Shown here in pieces: positions 1 to 11,239 of a DNA stretch of 64,000 nucleotides. Position numbers and translations under genes: made by a program. The stretch lies in the NCBI RefSeq assembly GCF_963576615.1, contig NC_088708.1, forward strand, positions 26,109,191-26,173,190. Reading direction: 5' to 3'. The notes under the pieces were generated by a model. The model was not told the DNA's origin and made no database searches. It saw only the letters and a list, made by a program, of their open reading frames with translations. The stretch is from Watersipora subatra (Eukaryota; Bryozoa; Gymnolaemata; Cheilostomatida; Watersiporidae). The first letter of the stretch is position 1; every line of letters begins with the position of its first letter.

Positions 1-443
1 CGAATAAATAAAGTTTGTCACATCCAGCTTCACCCAGTTGCTCCACGCCCGGTGAAGGTCTGGTCTTTTCTCTGCTCTTGTCCAAAAAAAAGGTGCTTCT
101 CAGCTTGGCAGCTGCACAAACAAGTAAAAGTACAACAACAATAAAAGTACAAAAGCTAGAAAGTAAATGCTTTTCTATAACTTTTGGTGTCTTTCAAATT
201 GCTCAAAATTAAATTTGCAAAAAAACTGCTGATTAATTAGCCGCAACGCCCAATTTTAAAAATGGTCACCGACGCCATCAGGTAAATTGCGTCATCTTAC
301 TGGCCGGATTTGGCGATGTTCGCACAAAATATATGGTCGACAAAACATGTATCCTACATAAATCATATGTGCTGATGTCAGTTCTGGCATTGTAATTCTT
401 GCTTTCCTGCTATAAACCAGTCTATTTCATGATTAAGAATCGA
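1..443. other. No recognised feature
   Basis: No ORF with a recognisable motif, no RNA gene and no clear repeat was seen. A 65-codon plus-strand frame (15-212) has no family signature and looks like chance. Confidence 0.5.
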
Positions 444-1154
444 CTATTTTAAATAGTAAAATTCAGTTGCGCAACATAGAAATCGTATTAAAAAATCCAA
501 TATGGCTATGTATTTCAATAAAAGAGCTCGTAAACTAACAGTCTCATTGGTTGCTTGTTTTATTTCTTTTTGTAATCTGTTCATCTTTGCTGAATCATAT
601 ATAAATTGATAACGTACCTGGTTTGCCAATCTTTCCTGGATTACTTGATCAAGTTTGTAGTCACGGTGGCGATTGGTTGTCTGTAGAATGACTGGCATGA
701 GCAAATGTTGAATAGGAACATACAGTTCATCTGGTCTGATAGGATAGTTGAATACAGCTGAATGACCTTTTAGATGAAGAGAATTGATTTTGAAGTCCTG
801 CTCGTTGATGTTTATTTCAAGAACTGATCCAACATAGCAATCGTTGTCATATTTGTAGGCCAGTATATCACCCGGCTTAACGGTAGTCATATCTAAATGA
901 ACTTGCGGTGGCACAGTGTTTGCTCTGGCTGCAACATTACAGCATGAACGCGGGTACTGAACTGTGATAGAGACATCGCCACCTGATGTCCGACAGCCAA
1001 TATGGCTAGCAGCACTTGCTTCAAAACAATGATGACTCTGCAAACCAGCCACAGGAATGGCAAAGTCTATGGTTTTTTTCTCTCGAAGTGTGCGGTATTT
1101 AGCGATGTCCACATTATCATACCATAAAATTAGTACAGACATTATATTCTCCAT
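444..1154 (-). CDS. Unrecognised protein, 236 codons, with a possible C-terminal SH3/Tudor-like module
   Basis: The longest uninterrupted frame in the first 3 kb runs from ATG at 1154 to TAG at 444-446. Residues about 90-155 contain KPGDILAYKYDNDCYVGSVL, then an aromatic/proline stretch and DELYVPIQHLLMPV. This arrangement (GD-x-hydrophobic, YVG, later a V-x-x-x-x-L patch) resembles small beta-barrel modules at the ends of transposon-derived and chromatin proteins, but that is inference from pattern only. The final 30 residues are hydrophobic (IAILDFLIRFLCCATEFYYLK). No signal peptide is evident, and no intron or promoter could be fixed. It could be one exon of a longer gene or a remnant of a mobile element. 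Confidence 0.4.
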   Translation of the reverse strand: MENIMSVLILWYDNVDIAKYRTLREKKTIDFAIPVAGLQSHHCFEASAASHIGCRTSGGDVSITVQYPRSCCNVAARANTVPPQVHLDMTTVKPGDILAYKYDNDCYVGSVLEININEQDFKINSLHLKGHSAVFNYPIRPDELYVPIQHLLMPVILQTTNRHRDYKLDQVIQERLANQVRYQFIYDSAKMNRLQKEIKQATNETVSLRALLLKYIAILDFLIRFLCCATEFYYLK

Positions 1155-2285
1155 GAAGTAACTATAGAGTTTTTAGGTTTTAAGATGAAGTCAGCAAAAG
1201 TGCGTTGCAGACTAGTTCTACGGGCCTGATACTTTACAACAGCCCCTATGCCGTCACATGCAGACTTGCAATGAGATGTTGAGCAATTACTGTTCAGTAA
1301 TTGCTCAACATCTCCTAGTATAAAAGGGAATATTCAGGTATTTAAATATTGCATCGAGAAAAAATAATATGCATCTATTACAGTCGACAAATATTTTCAT
1401 TCATCGTCACCTTACCTTTCATAACTCAAAGAAGATCAAAGGCGAAATTCATGTAAAGTCGACTAAAATCTCGGTGCGACATTTGCTAGAAGATAAAATA
1501 GATATTCATAGATTTTTGCATACGCTACACAAGTCATGAAAAGTTTAAATTGTGTCTGGAGATACTAACCACCCTTTTGATTGCAGCTATGGCATTATAT
1601 CCAATAGCATCAGCTAGACTGATAATATTTTCAAATTCCTTTCAAATATTTGCGTTGTATCAGTGGCCTATCTACTGCTTCTACTGCCTTACAGCTTTAA
1701 ATTTCAATTTCCTGCAATAACATAGCTATCGATCAATTAAACAAGGTAGGAAAATTATTAATGTAAGAATCCTCATGCAATTATACTAGAGTTGTCATCT
1801 CCTATGATCTAAAACTATAACACTGAACCACGCGTGGTACAGTGGCTGTTCAAGTACAACTGATCATTCACAGCAATTGAATGCATAATATTCTATGTTT
1901 TCACTAACAACAACTCTGAATAGTGACAGCTGCATAATTAATAATGCTGGTCAAAGGGTTGCAATGATTGAAACTTATAGACCAAGTCCATCTAGTCTAA
2001 TGATAATACATTGAGATATAACCGGAGATCGCTGCTTTGAGAGACTCATGTGTAGAATCTAAAAGTAACACTTCATGAATTGCTGATGAGTATCGGAACT
2101 CTTACTATTACAATAACGAAATAAATTAAAAACCATTTGCTAATTGTTTCTACTATTGTCTATTAATTCTGCTTATACTTTCTACTACTTCTACTACCTG
2201 TCTATTGAAGTAACAATGACACAGCGAAGTGAGGCATTGGTACACATGAATAGCTTTGCTCTGAATGTCTTGGAATGAGTCATGC
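1155..2285. other. No gene recognised; contains one perfect hairpin and one dispersed repeat
   Basis: No coding frame of note. A 42-bp palindrome lies at 1273-1314 (listed separately). About 65 bp at 1738-1804 recur in inverse orientation at roughly 38571-38640, sharing ACTAGAGTTGTCATCTCCTA and an upstream ACAAGGT-GGAAA block. Confidence 0.5.
1273..1314. repeat. Perfect 20-bp inverted repeat with a 2-base loop
   Basis: Arm one is GAGATGTTGAGCAATTACTG (1273-1292). Its exact reverse complement is at 1295-1314, separated by TT. It lies in non-coding DNA upstream of the 444-1154 frame. It could fold as a hairpin RNA or a cruciform, or be the fold-back remnant of a MITE. Confidence 0.85.
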
Positions 2286-2289
2286 ACAC

Positions 2290-3339
2290 TCTAGGTGGTG
2301 CTAGTGTCTTTTGTGAGCTCCCTTTTGTCGCTTATCTGTGCTATTTCAAACTCTCAACATAATTTGAAAGATCTTATGCTAACCGTGTAAATCTCACTCA
2401 AGAGTCAAGTCCTACAGCACGTGTTTCCTGAAGCGTCAATTCTTTGTTTTCTTTCTTTATCATTCATACAAGGAACCTAAAGGGTGACCAGAAAATTTTC
2501 CATGATAAAGTCAATACTAGCGTGCAGCTTTTTTCAAGGTGTCGAGATTTACAGCTAGCAATTGCCTTTGCACGTAGACTCTTTCAGTAATTTTCTAGAA
2601 GTACAGGAGAGCGCAAAAAAGGAGCAGTATGAGGAGAGGTTGTCAATCTTGCAGAATATTTTAAGATAGAACACAACACAAAATGCTACCACAACTTCTT
2701 GTGCTAAATAACGCCTTAACTTAAATAGAATGTACTCTGTATAATAAGTTATGTGATATCATACATGTACATATTCTATCTGGCTAAAGTTATTGTAATT
2801 CCACATACAATAGGTGTACGATAAATAAAATAATGAGTGATATCATAGTAGGCACTATCACAGTTGATAAGCACCAATCTATAAAGCTCATTTCTTACAT
2901 AAATCAGATTTCCCTACGAAGAGATCAACTCCACACAATCGATGCACACCCTTTGCTGTACAAAAGCTACACGTAAGAATCATCACACTTCTATAGACAG
3001 ATATGCAGCATAATTTATACCCCCACCCCCTAATGACACTTTACCAACCAAATGAAACATCTAATCAGAAGCTTTTTATGAAATAACAGTTGGTGGAATC
3101 TATTCATTCAAAATCTGTACATTGGAAATCATTACATTCATTTTTGCATGGGATAATTACATAGGCACACTAGAAACAATGGCTAATGCAATGGTACAAG
3201 CTACACAGTGTGGCCTTTTGTGTAACAATGTGAAGGAGGTTGTTGTGTACTTTTAAATTTTCAAATGTATTTCTGCACAACAATCAAAAGATAGACCTAG
3301 GCAAAGCAACCATTTGGATTTGGAGCCTGCACTTACAAA
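2290..3339 (+). promoter_or_regulatory. Upstream region of gene A, similar to the upstream region of its inverted paralogue
   Basis: This non-coding block matches the reverse complement of about 31380-32510 along most of its length. Shared strings include GAGCTCCCTTTT versus GGGCTCCCTTTT, the TATCTGTGCTATTT / TTTAAACTCT area, CACCTATTGTA versus CACATACAATAGGTGTAC, TTTTGCATGGGATAATTACA, and TTTTAAATGTATTTCT just before the start codon. It therefore duplicated together with the gene and holds the 5' flank of both copies. No TATA box or transcription start could be assigned. Confidence 0.5.
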
Positions 3340-5006
3340 ATGGCGATTAAAGAGAGTTTAGTAGTGTGTGGATTTATTTTAGTTGTTCACATATTTATTA
3401 TTAACATTGCTTACAACAATGATCAGATATTCAAGCTGGTAGAAGGGACGGGGGGCATCGTCGGAAAAATGCTCATGCTGAAGCTGTTTTTTTACCTGCT
3501 AACAGGGTAAGTATTAAGATGATAGTAATAGTGATCCTAAAAGATAAAACTAACATAAATTCCTTGCTGAGAACACCGCTACATAAATATATGGATTGAG
3601 TTATTTCAAATACATAGGGATCATGTAGCACTAGTATATGAGAAGATATCAACTTGAAAGTCTATGAAGGCAGTCAGCGACTTAACACTATAACATTGTA
3701 TAGCTTACATAGTTATCCTAAAATTATAATATACAATCTTACCTTAATTTTAGAGACATACATAACAAAGGAAAAAGTATTAAGAAAAGTTGCGGTAAGA
3801 AGAATAGGAAAAAGAGAAAAGGTGGTGAGTATTTTAAGCTACTTGTACTAAAAATTCAAAAGTAGCTCAAATTAAAGTTAAGAAACGGAGAAATGAAACG
3901 CTATTGAGACCTCAAATGATAAATGATATTATTGACTCAAAGGCTAATAGTAATTTTTCATAAGATTTTATGAATCTTATATATGCTTTTATTAAAATAC
4001 ATGCAACTACTACAGAGCATTTGATCAAATAATTCGCAACTTCTGATTTTAAACAGGGAAGAGAACAAGGACAGGGATGGAAAAGCATCATGGGACAAAG
4101 GAAAAGTTACTTAGAAGGAAACTGCAAGTGAGGAATGATGATACAACAGAAGTTTCAATGACAAAAGAAAAGATGATGCGAGAACTGAAAAGGGAAATAG
4201 TGAAAAAGGACGATGAAAAGGGTGTGGGAAAAACATCTCGGGAAGAACTAAAAGAAGAAACGTTGTCATGTAGCAGTAGAGAAAGCACAGGAGGTGCAGC
4301 TAGTGAGTATGAAGGGTATATTGACGATGCGGAAAGTGTTGAGAAAGAGAGAATTGACATAATGATGAGGAATGATGAGATGCAGATGAGGAACGATGAT
4401 GTAAAAGAAGTTTCAGTGACAAAAGAAAAGATGATGCGAGAACTGAAAAGGAGAATAGTGAGAAAGGACGATGGAGCATATGATGGTAAACCAACCCGAC
4501 AAGAACTAAAAGAAAAAACGTTGTCATGTAACAGTACAGAAAGCACAGAAGGTGCAGCCAGTGAGTATGAAGGGTATATTGACGATACGAAAAGTGTTGA
4601 GAAAGAGAGAATTGACATAATGATGAGGAATGGTGAGATGCAGATGAGGAACGATGATGTAAGAGAAGTTTCAGAGACAAAAGAAAAGATGATGGGAGAA
4701 CTGAAAAGGGAAATAGCGAGAAAGGACGATGAAGAGTGTGTGGGAAAAACAACCTGGAAAGAACTAAAAGAAGAAACGTTGTCATGTAGCAGTAGAGAAA
4801 GCACAGAAGGTGCAGCCAGTGAGTATGAAGGGTATAGTGACGATACGAATAGTGTTGAGAAAGAGAGAATTGAGTGCTGTGGATTTCCAGAGACATACAT
4901 GAAAGAACTAACCCTTGCAATTGCAAAAATTAACAAAAACAATGACACTCCTATTTATTCACAAATTTTGCAAGCTATAAAGCTGCATAAGCAGTATGAA
5001 TTGTAA
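3340..5006 (+). CDS. Gene A: unrecognised three-exon gene, predicted 395-residue protein with hydrophobic N-terminus and charged tandem repeats
   Basis: Exons are 3340-3506, 3754-3824 and 4057-5006. Donors are GTAAGT (3507) and GTGAGT (3825). Acceptors are TTTTAG (3753) and AAACAG (4056). Lengths 167+71+950 = 1188 nt stay in frame through both junctions to TAA at 5004-5006. Exon 1 (about 56 residues) begins MAIKESLVVCGFILVVHIFI, a likely signal anchor or signal peptide, and ends with a second hydrophobic patch (KLFFYLLTG). Exon 2 is strongly basic (KKNRKKRK), NLS-like or a cytosolic positive flank. Exon 3 carries three 86-residue Glu/Lys/Asp-rich repeats, probably helical, and a distinct C-terminus starting FPETYMKELTLAIAKINKNN. 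I recognise no family. Paralogous exons at 22.3, 28.7-31.4 and 57.5 kb keep the same splice sites, which supports the model. The start was chosen because MAIKE/MAVKE/MSVKE recurs at the equivalent position in the paralogues. Confidence 0.65.
4131..4876 (+). repeat. Three in-frame 258-bp tandem repeats within gene A exon 3
   Basis: Units start at AGGAA(T/C)GATGAT at 4131, 4389 and 4647, an exact spacing of 258 bp (86 codons). Each unit reads RNDD, EVS-x-TKEKMM-x-ELKR, KDD, ELKE-x-TLSC, EST-x-GAASEYEGY and SVEKERI. The third unit runs into the unique C-terminal segment. High conservation between units indicates recent duplication or homogenisation. The reverse strand is also open across this interval, which is a side effect of composition. 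Confidence 0.9.
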
Positions 5007-5029
5007 ATATATTTATTTTATTGTTCTTT

Positions 5030-5764
5030 GAACTCAAACCTTATAGTAACTTTCTTAGACAATTAACAGCCTCACACACACGCCTGCACACACACGCCTA
5101 CTGCTGGCCAAAATAGACTAGGGAGTGTCCAGTTCTTCAGGTAGTCTAGTCACACACTGAACATCATGTATTGAGTCAAAGTGCATAAAATAATATGAAT
5201 GACATATGCTGACGTCAAGGTTCCTAAAATGGAAGAGCAAGCACAAAGAGCAAGCAGCGAGAACAAAAAACTCCAATAATTACTGTAGATGTTCTTCACC
5301 CTTGTAGCCTTAGAGGAACATCACACTACAATGTTTGGTTCTTGTATTTACACATAGTACTGAATCTAAAAACTATGCAGACTGATAGCTTGTTTGAGTA
5401 AAAAGTGTACTAAAGAATGAAGCCAATGTTCCTAAACCAGATTAGGAAATTATTAGGATCTACATGTATAGGTAAGAAAGGTTGCAAAAATGAAGTGAAC
5501 CTTCTCAATGAAACCCGCTGTTGTAACAAAAAAGATAAGATAACTTCAGTTGTCTATAAATACATGGCTTCACATGAAGTATGTTGGCTTATATACCCAA
5601 TAATGAGCAAGATGTGGGTTAATTAGGAATTTAAAGAAAACAAAATACAAACCCAAAACATTCAAACAGCCTCTCAAACTTATTAAACATGAACTTGTAT
5701 GAGCACATAATTAAATAATGATCTTTTAACTACTTGAGAAAACTTTCATATGATGTGAAACCTT
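5030..5764. other. No gene recognised between gene A and the pogo-like repeats
   Basis: There is a short CA-rich stretch at about 5070-5095. A 69-codon frame (5417-5626) has no recognisable motif. Confidence 0.4.
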
Positions 5765-7060
5765 TCAATCCTGCCTTTGTAGAGGCGTTTTGTTAGAAGT
5801 GACGTTCAAATAAATGGCGTTGTATTTTTCAATTGGCTCGTCAGCATTGTGAATAATTAACTTTAACCCTTTTACGGGCAAAGCAAATGACACCCATATT
5901 TTGCATTCTTTTTTGAGTCCAAACTCTTCCGGGTGCAATAAACCTACTATAAATCTATTACTTACTACCAACTTGTTGTAGATCACTAAATAAACTTGCA
6001 TTGGGAATCGGAACGATATCTCTATCAGTTAGTATCTATTGCTTGCAAATAACCTATAATTATCTTTTAGTCTGTGCTAAAATTTGTTGGGGCTTTCAAT
6101 TTTTTATTTAGCTCTAAATTTGAAAGCATGTTTTTATTTTACAACTATATTTAACAAAATTGCAACAAAGTTCATTGCACTCATTGATATGTTTGCTACA
6201 GTTTGCAGCTAAAACTGGATTTTTATGTGCAATAACTTACAGTTTATTTAATACTAATCTATCAAATGCAAATCAATATCAAATCTATTCTAAAAATAGA
6301 TATTCAAGAACAAGTAACAAACAAATCCTAATTATAATACATGCCGTAACAATAGTTAGCATTTTTGAAACAGAATTTTTCCATGCCATTTGCTCAGCAG
6401 GTTGCATTCACATTGTTGCTTTCGTAAGAGATCATATTATTTTTTTCTGGCTGTTCAATACCTTCCACCGTGTTCGCTAACCTCAACTCTTTTTCTGCAC
6501 TGCTGAACAAGTTTATATTAAGGTTCAATCTATGTTTTAGTGGAGCAAAACTTTTACGCATTGTTATTCAAAAAACTTGCGAAAATAATAATAAATTTTA
6601 CCCACACGCATACTTAGCACAATAAATAATCTGAAAATAGTAGTAAAGATTCCATCATAATTGTACACCTATTTTTATATACACCGAAGTATCAAGACTG
6701 CGTTAAACAAGGAACTATTATTAGCCTGATACAGTTATTGATTACTTTTTACGGAGTTGGTTTCAAAGTTAAAAGAAAACATAAGCTTTGGAGTTTGAAA
6801 GTAAACTTCGATATGAACAGCAACCACGAAAGACTTAACTGTTATTGATATCACTGGGTAATTATTAGTACTATTTAGTGAACACTTCTACTGATCACTT
6901 TCTATTAAGGGTTCATAAAGATCAAGGAATGTCAAAGTGGCGGTCAACTAGAGGTGGCATTCTATTTTTCAACCCCTCTCCTATTATAGTGACGTTCAAA
7001 TAAAGGTTGCGTCGAAATAGAGGTTTTACGGTTGTCACATAGCCTCAGCACTCACTTTTT
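5765..7060. mobile_element. Degenerate pogo-like non-autonomous element or mosaic
   Basis: Both margins carry motifs of the kind found at pogo termini: GTGACGTTCAAATAAA-GGCGTTGTATTTTTCAA near 5800-5850, and GTGGCATTCTATTTTTCAA with GTGACGTTCAAATAAAGG near 6950-7010. The interior (about 6040-6400) matches 26660-26965 in the same orientation (for example TATATTTAACAA-TTGCA, CATTGCACTCAT, GCAGC-AAAACTGG), next to the pogo transposase pseudogene at 27 kb. No coding frame of its own survives. Confidence 0.4.
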
Positions 7061-7069
7061 AATGGAGCA

Positions 7070-7560
7070 AAGCATACAGTTGCTCAGCCTCTTCTTCCTT
7101 AGATGGAAAGAAACAACATAAAGGTAAAGTGTGAGGCTAGTACCTTAGTTGCCATATTACTACTAGTAAACTAGTTCTACAAGGTCAATACAGAAAGCAA
7201 GGTGAACTTTTCAACTAGAGAACTACATAAACTTTCTTGTCTCTGTTTGTGAATATCTCCTTTCATCGTTTGTAACTGTATAAAAGACAATTTTCTGGTA
7301 AGATAATAATTTATTATGTGATATTACAGGCCAATGATATATTTGGGTAAAATCTTCTACAGTTAAACCTCTCCAAGAATACGAGTACAACAATCTTACC
7401 ATTTAAGTTAATGGTTGCCGGTAGAATATAGATGTTATTAAATTCACATATGCTAGTATATGTAATATCTATACGGATAAGCCACGCGAATCCGACAATC
7501 ACTCCGAAAGTATGACGAATATTCAAACTACTTACATTACAACAGTACAACACCATGCAG
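7070..7560. repeat. Inverted copy of the sequence flanking the 27-kb pogo pseudogene
   Basis: Reverse-complementing this block gives about 27850-28265: TTGTCTTTTATACAGTTACAAA, GATATT-ACAAACAGAGACA-GAAAG, and GTAATATGGCAACTAAGGTA are shared. The 27-kb copy lies directly upstream of the transposase start, so this is probably the 5' portion of a related pogo element without its coding region. Confidence 0.6.
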
Positions 7561-8044
7561 ACAGTCTATTGACATCAACAGTCATTATTTTTAGCAAAAA
7601 AATAATAAACTATTAGAGCTCAAAGAAAAAAAGTTTTGACTCATTTTTAAACATGCTCATCTTAGTAATAGAGTTTAGAGCGAAGTAACGTCACCAAAAT
7701 ACTTTCTATACATGACTGATATACATCACAAGAGCAAATAACTTCAAATAGTTGTAGGGAATGAGGTTAAAAGAAAGAGAAATACTTTAAGGGCAGCCCA
7801 AACAGCTGATCATGTGTTCTTCATACTTTCGGAAGGAGATCTTGCAGATAGAACATGATGTATAGTGGTGTGAGAAGAGCAGTATCGAGTATCATGTATA
7901 GAGTGACATGTATCGAGTGTCAGTATGACATGACACTGGTCTGGGATGATGAGAGAGACTCAGCAAAGGATCCATTTATGAAAATTCAGAATGACTTCAG
8001 AACCACCGAAATAGGTAACTAGAGAAGGAACGGGTGTTGTAGGC

Positions 8045-8190
8045 GTTGTACGGGTAATTATTGGTTCGTAAAGATCAAAGAATGTCAGTGCTGGTCAAAT
8101 GGAGGTGGCGTTCAATTAAAGGGTGGCACTCTATTTTTCAGCACATCCCCTAAAGTGACGGTTAAACGTAGGTGGCTGGCTCAACTTAAA
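8045..8190. mobile_element. pogo-like terminal sequence
   Basis: Contains GGAGGTGGCGTTCAATTAAA, GGTGGCACTCTATTTTTCA and CTAAAGTGACGGTTAAACGT, a variant of the termini seen at 5.8 and 7.0 kb. It is a solitary end; no partner end was located with confidence. Confidence 0.4.
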
Positions 8191-8399
8191 GGTTTTATGG
8201 CAATTACTTATCGTGGATCTCATGATAGTTACCAGTTACACAAGTACACTGGCAGCCTCCATCAACAACCAGAGGACGCCTAAATAACTCAAAACAACCA
8301 TACCCCATTTACAGAAATCTATACTGCTACAACAACAATAAATGGCAAGTTACAGTTAAAGAGGCAAGTTACAGTAACATATTTATTGCTTCTAAAAGG

Positions 8400-9168
8400 G
8401 TGAATATCAGAGCAACAAAAAAAACCTACGACACATTTTGAGGAATTATTTGCGAAATAATCTGAAGAGTTACGCAGGCTTGGTAGCGAAAAGGAAAATG
8501 AGGATGTAAAAGAAGAGCGCATTTCTACTAAGGAAATAGAAAATATGTTAGAAAAATGGCAAAATTTTCAGAACTTTTAAAAAATACACATTCGGACAAG
8601 TTGGCTATTGGTGGTGCATTAGCCCTTTGTGACGACACCGGTGTTCATCCTTTTCGCAACACGTTGAAAGGGTGACAAAGACAAACGTCCTTAGATAGGT
8701 TTCTTTTAAAACGACCAGCTGATTATGAGAGCGATACAAAGGAAAGATTAGAGCCATGAGAAGAAATTTAAAACTATGAACACTAAAGAAATTTTGATTA
8801 CATTAAACTTAAAATAAGGTTCGCTATTAAGTCTGTGCATCAGAAGCCAAATTTATCAAAGTCAAATGTTGTAATGTTTAAAGGATAAAATTTCTCTCTC
8901 CTTGGCAAATGCTAGTGTTAGCTGCTTTTGTGTGAATTTAATTTTGCACTTTATTTAATTTAATTTCCCTGCCTTATTTTTTATTGGTTGCTTTTTGGAA
9001 GCATATGGTAAGTTAGGAAAATTACCAACATGTTTTTGTCTGTTACAGTATCTTGTTTCAAGTGTTTTTGTTTGTGTTTTTTCAAAGTATGGAAACCAAT
9101 CAATATATATTTAATATTTTTATGTAAATAATTTGCATCAACCTGCGAGTAAATTGACATTCACTATT
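8400..9168 (+). pseudogene. Tigger/pogo transposase C-terminal remnant
   Basis: Around 8430-8580 the plus strand reads EELRRLGSEKENEDVKEE, then ISTKEIENMLEKWQNFQNF, the acidic and tryptophan-containing C-terminal pattern of Tigger1-type transposases. Further on is QRQTSLDRFLLKRPA, the characteristic C-terminal tail. The same tail and 3' flank occur in the elements at 11.8 and 45 kb. In-frame stops are present, the DDE catalytic core is absent, and similarity stops near CTGCGAGTAAATTGACAT before the terminal repeat. It is a 5'- and 3'-truncated copy. Confidence 0.65.
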
Positions 9169-9262
9169 CACATTCTTATTCACTGATTCAAGAGAGTTGA
9201 TGTGCTTTGATGAAAATGGGGACCAGACAGTTGAGGCACACTGAAGGACTGGGCGGCAGATG

Positions 9263-9745
9263 CAGGCCTGTATTCCGTGGTTGCAGAATGTGGCGGCAAA
9301 TGTTAGGCAACTAGCTATGAAAACCTGGGCATTTGGGGGGGGGCGGTATTAATAAGCCCCCAACGGCGTTCGGGGCATTGCCCCGAAGCTCTGGACCTTG
9401 TAGTAACTTGTAGAACTTTGAAGTATGCATAAATGCAATCAATTGTAAGCATCAAAATCTACATAAGTATACTGTTTATGGTTCATGGAAGGCGAAACTC
9501 TTTCTTTTTTCAACAAATGATAATAAATATACGATATAAAACTCATGATACTACAGATTTCTGTAGCGGAGATCGACAGAACAAAAGCTATGACTTTTTC
9601 ATTGCAATAGCTCTAGTTCTGTCAATGTGTTCTTGACAGAAATCTTTCAAAACTGATTCTGTATCTAGTTCAACATTTTTATATATGTGTAATATTAGAA
9701 AATTATTTGGACGAGCCTGCCCCGCAGTGCTCCCCATCGATGTTT
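9263..9745 (-). pseudogene. hAT transposon 3' end remnant
   Basis: On the minus strand 9745-9560 encodes a degraded hAT dimerisation tail (pattern GQARPNNFLILHIYKN-ELDTES) also found at 14.0 kb and 48.0 kb. It is followed by the same imperfect hairpin and a GC-rich 3' segment ending in the terminal sequence CAGGCCTGTATTCC at 9263, shared with the copy ending at 48508. The catalytic domain is absent. 9746-9960 probably belongs to the same copy after internal deletion, since AGTCTAAGCTCATTCACTT-GAATTT is shared with 13877-13905. Confidence 0.6.
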
Positions 9746-9963
9746 AAATTCGGTTATGTTATGATAAGGAAAATGCAAGTTTGGGGTTCTTCTTGACACC
9801 CCTAATATAAGCAATAAATTGCATGTGAATTTTGGAACCTTTACCAAAGTCTCACAAGATCCCTCATTTTGCAAGATCCCAACGGTCCACTGAGAATAAA
9901 GAACGTTAGTTGCTAGTAATATACTTGTAGTAAATTCTAAGTGAATGAGCTTAGACTGATTTT

Positions 9964-11236
9964 CCCACGACCAAACACGAGCGAAGCGATTGGTTGGGAG
10001 ATTTATGATAAAGGCACATGTGCACACAACTTCCGAGAATTATTCATCAACAAAGAGACAAACCCTTGTCTCGAAGTTTCATCAACAAATTTAACCATCG
10101 TTTTGTAGAGTCATTAAAGTATAATAACGATACAAAACACATATAAGCCTATTTAAATATGTTACCAAGTCTTTGTAAACCGTCGTTATTATCTTAAAAC
10201 TTACCCATCTGATCGGATTATACACAAATTGACAGATTTATTTGGACGAATATCGTTATTGAAACTTGTTAACTTCACATTTATAAAAGGTAAGACCGGA
10301 AATTGAAATACCGAGCGACAGAGAATAGAACGATTAAGTCGTGCGGATTTCACAAAAAAATAACGTGCACTTTCCACCAGTCTATAGCATTGTCGAATTG
10401 CCGAAGGTTTCTGTAATTAACGTAGGAGTACTGAAATCGTTTCATTTTTGCCGATTTCAAAGTAACTGACATTTTAGACTATTTTGAGTACTTTGGTATT
10501 CTAACTGATGTCCAACGCAGTGTAAGTAAAGGAAATGACGATGATATTTTTTTTTAACGATTCTTATGAGATTATTACGATATTTAATTATAAGTTTGGA
10601 TATTCTTCTTGATACTTCTTGATATTGTTAGCTATGACGTTTTGAAATGTAAACAAAATTGTGCATTGGTTTTCTATTATTACTGGATTACTATATTAAT
10701 AATATTGGTTATTCTAATAATATCAGTGCAGTTTACTTCTAATATTGCATTTCTCCTATTGCAGGGGGAGAGATATAAACATATAATCTTTTCCTTTCAT
10801 TATTGCTGTTTGTCATGACCAAACACTTTTTTAAATAGATTTTCTAAAAGTCTATATAAATATCACTTCTTGATATTGTTAGCTATGACGTTTAGAAATG
10901 TAAAAAAATTGTGCATTGGTTTTATATTATTACTATATTAATAATATTGGTTATTCTAATAATATCGGTGCATTTTACTTTTACCGGTAATATTGGCCAA
11001 TATTGCATTTCTCCTATTGCATGGGGAGAGATATAAACATATAATCTTTTCCTTTCATTATTGCTGTTTGTTGTATATAATAACACCCACACCCAGTACA
11101 TTACAGCTACTATTGCAGTTATCTTATTGCGCTGCAGTGCCATTTGACAGCTAATATTGCATTTCTCAACCATCAGTACCCTTTCTTTTTTCCAATATCG
11201 TTTTGGTCGTGGGCTGTATGACAGGGAAATTTCTAG
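9964..11236 (+). mobile_element. R repeat copy 1 (non-coding element with CCCACGACCAAA inverted ends)
   Basis: Starts CCCACGACCAAACACGAGCG, and the reverse complement of its far end reads CCCACGACCAAAACGATATT (11213 inward), so the termini are inverted. Related copies are at 44.1, 53.3-54.7 and 57.65 kb. No coding frame survives. The right side contains a tandem duplication: about 10613-10800 and 10865-11070 both read TTCTTGATATTGTTAGCTATG and ATATTGGTTATTCTAATAAT. Sequence beyond the right end (CTGTATGACAGGGAAATTTC) is also shared with the 53-kb copy, so the true boundary may lie near 11236. Confidence 0.6.
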
Positions 11237-11239
11237 TTA

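Noticed and set aside
4088-4948. 286-codon open frame on the minus strand opposite gene A
   Set aside because: Ser/Phe-rich mirror of a Lys/Glu-rich coding repeat. It is kept open by the codon composition of the plus strand, lacks splice support and does not continue in the paralogue.
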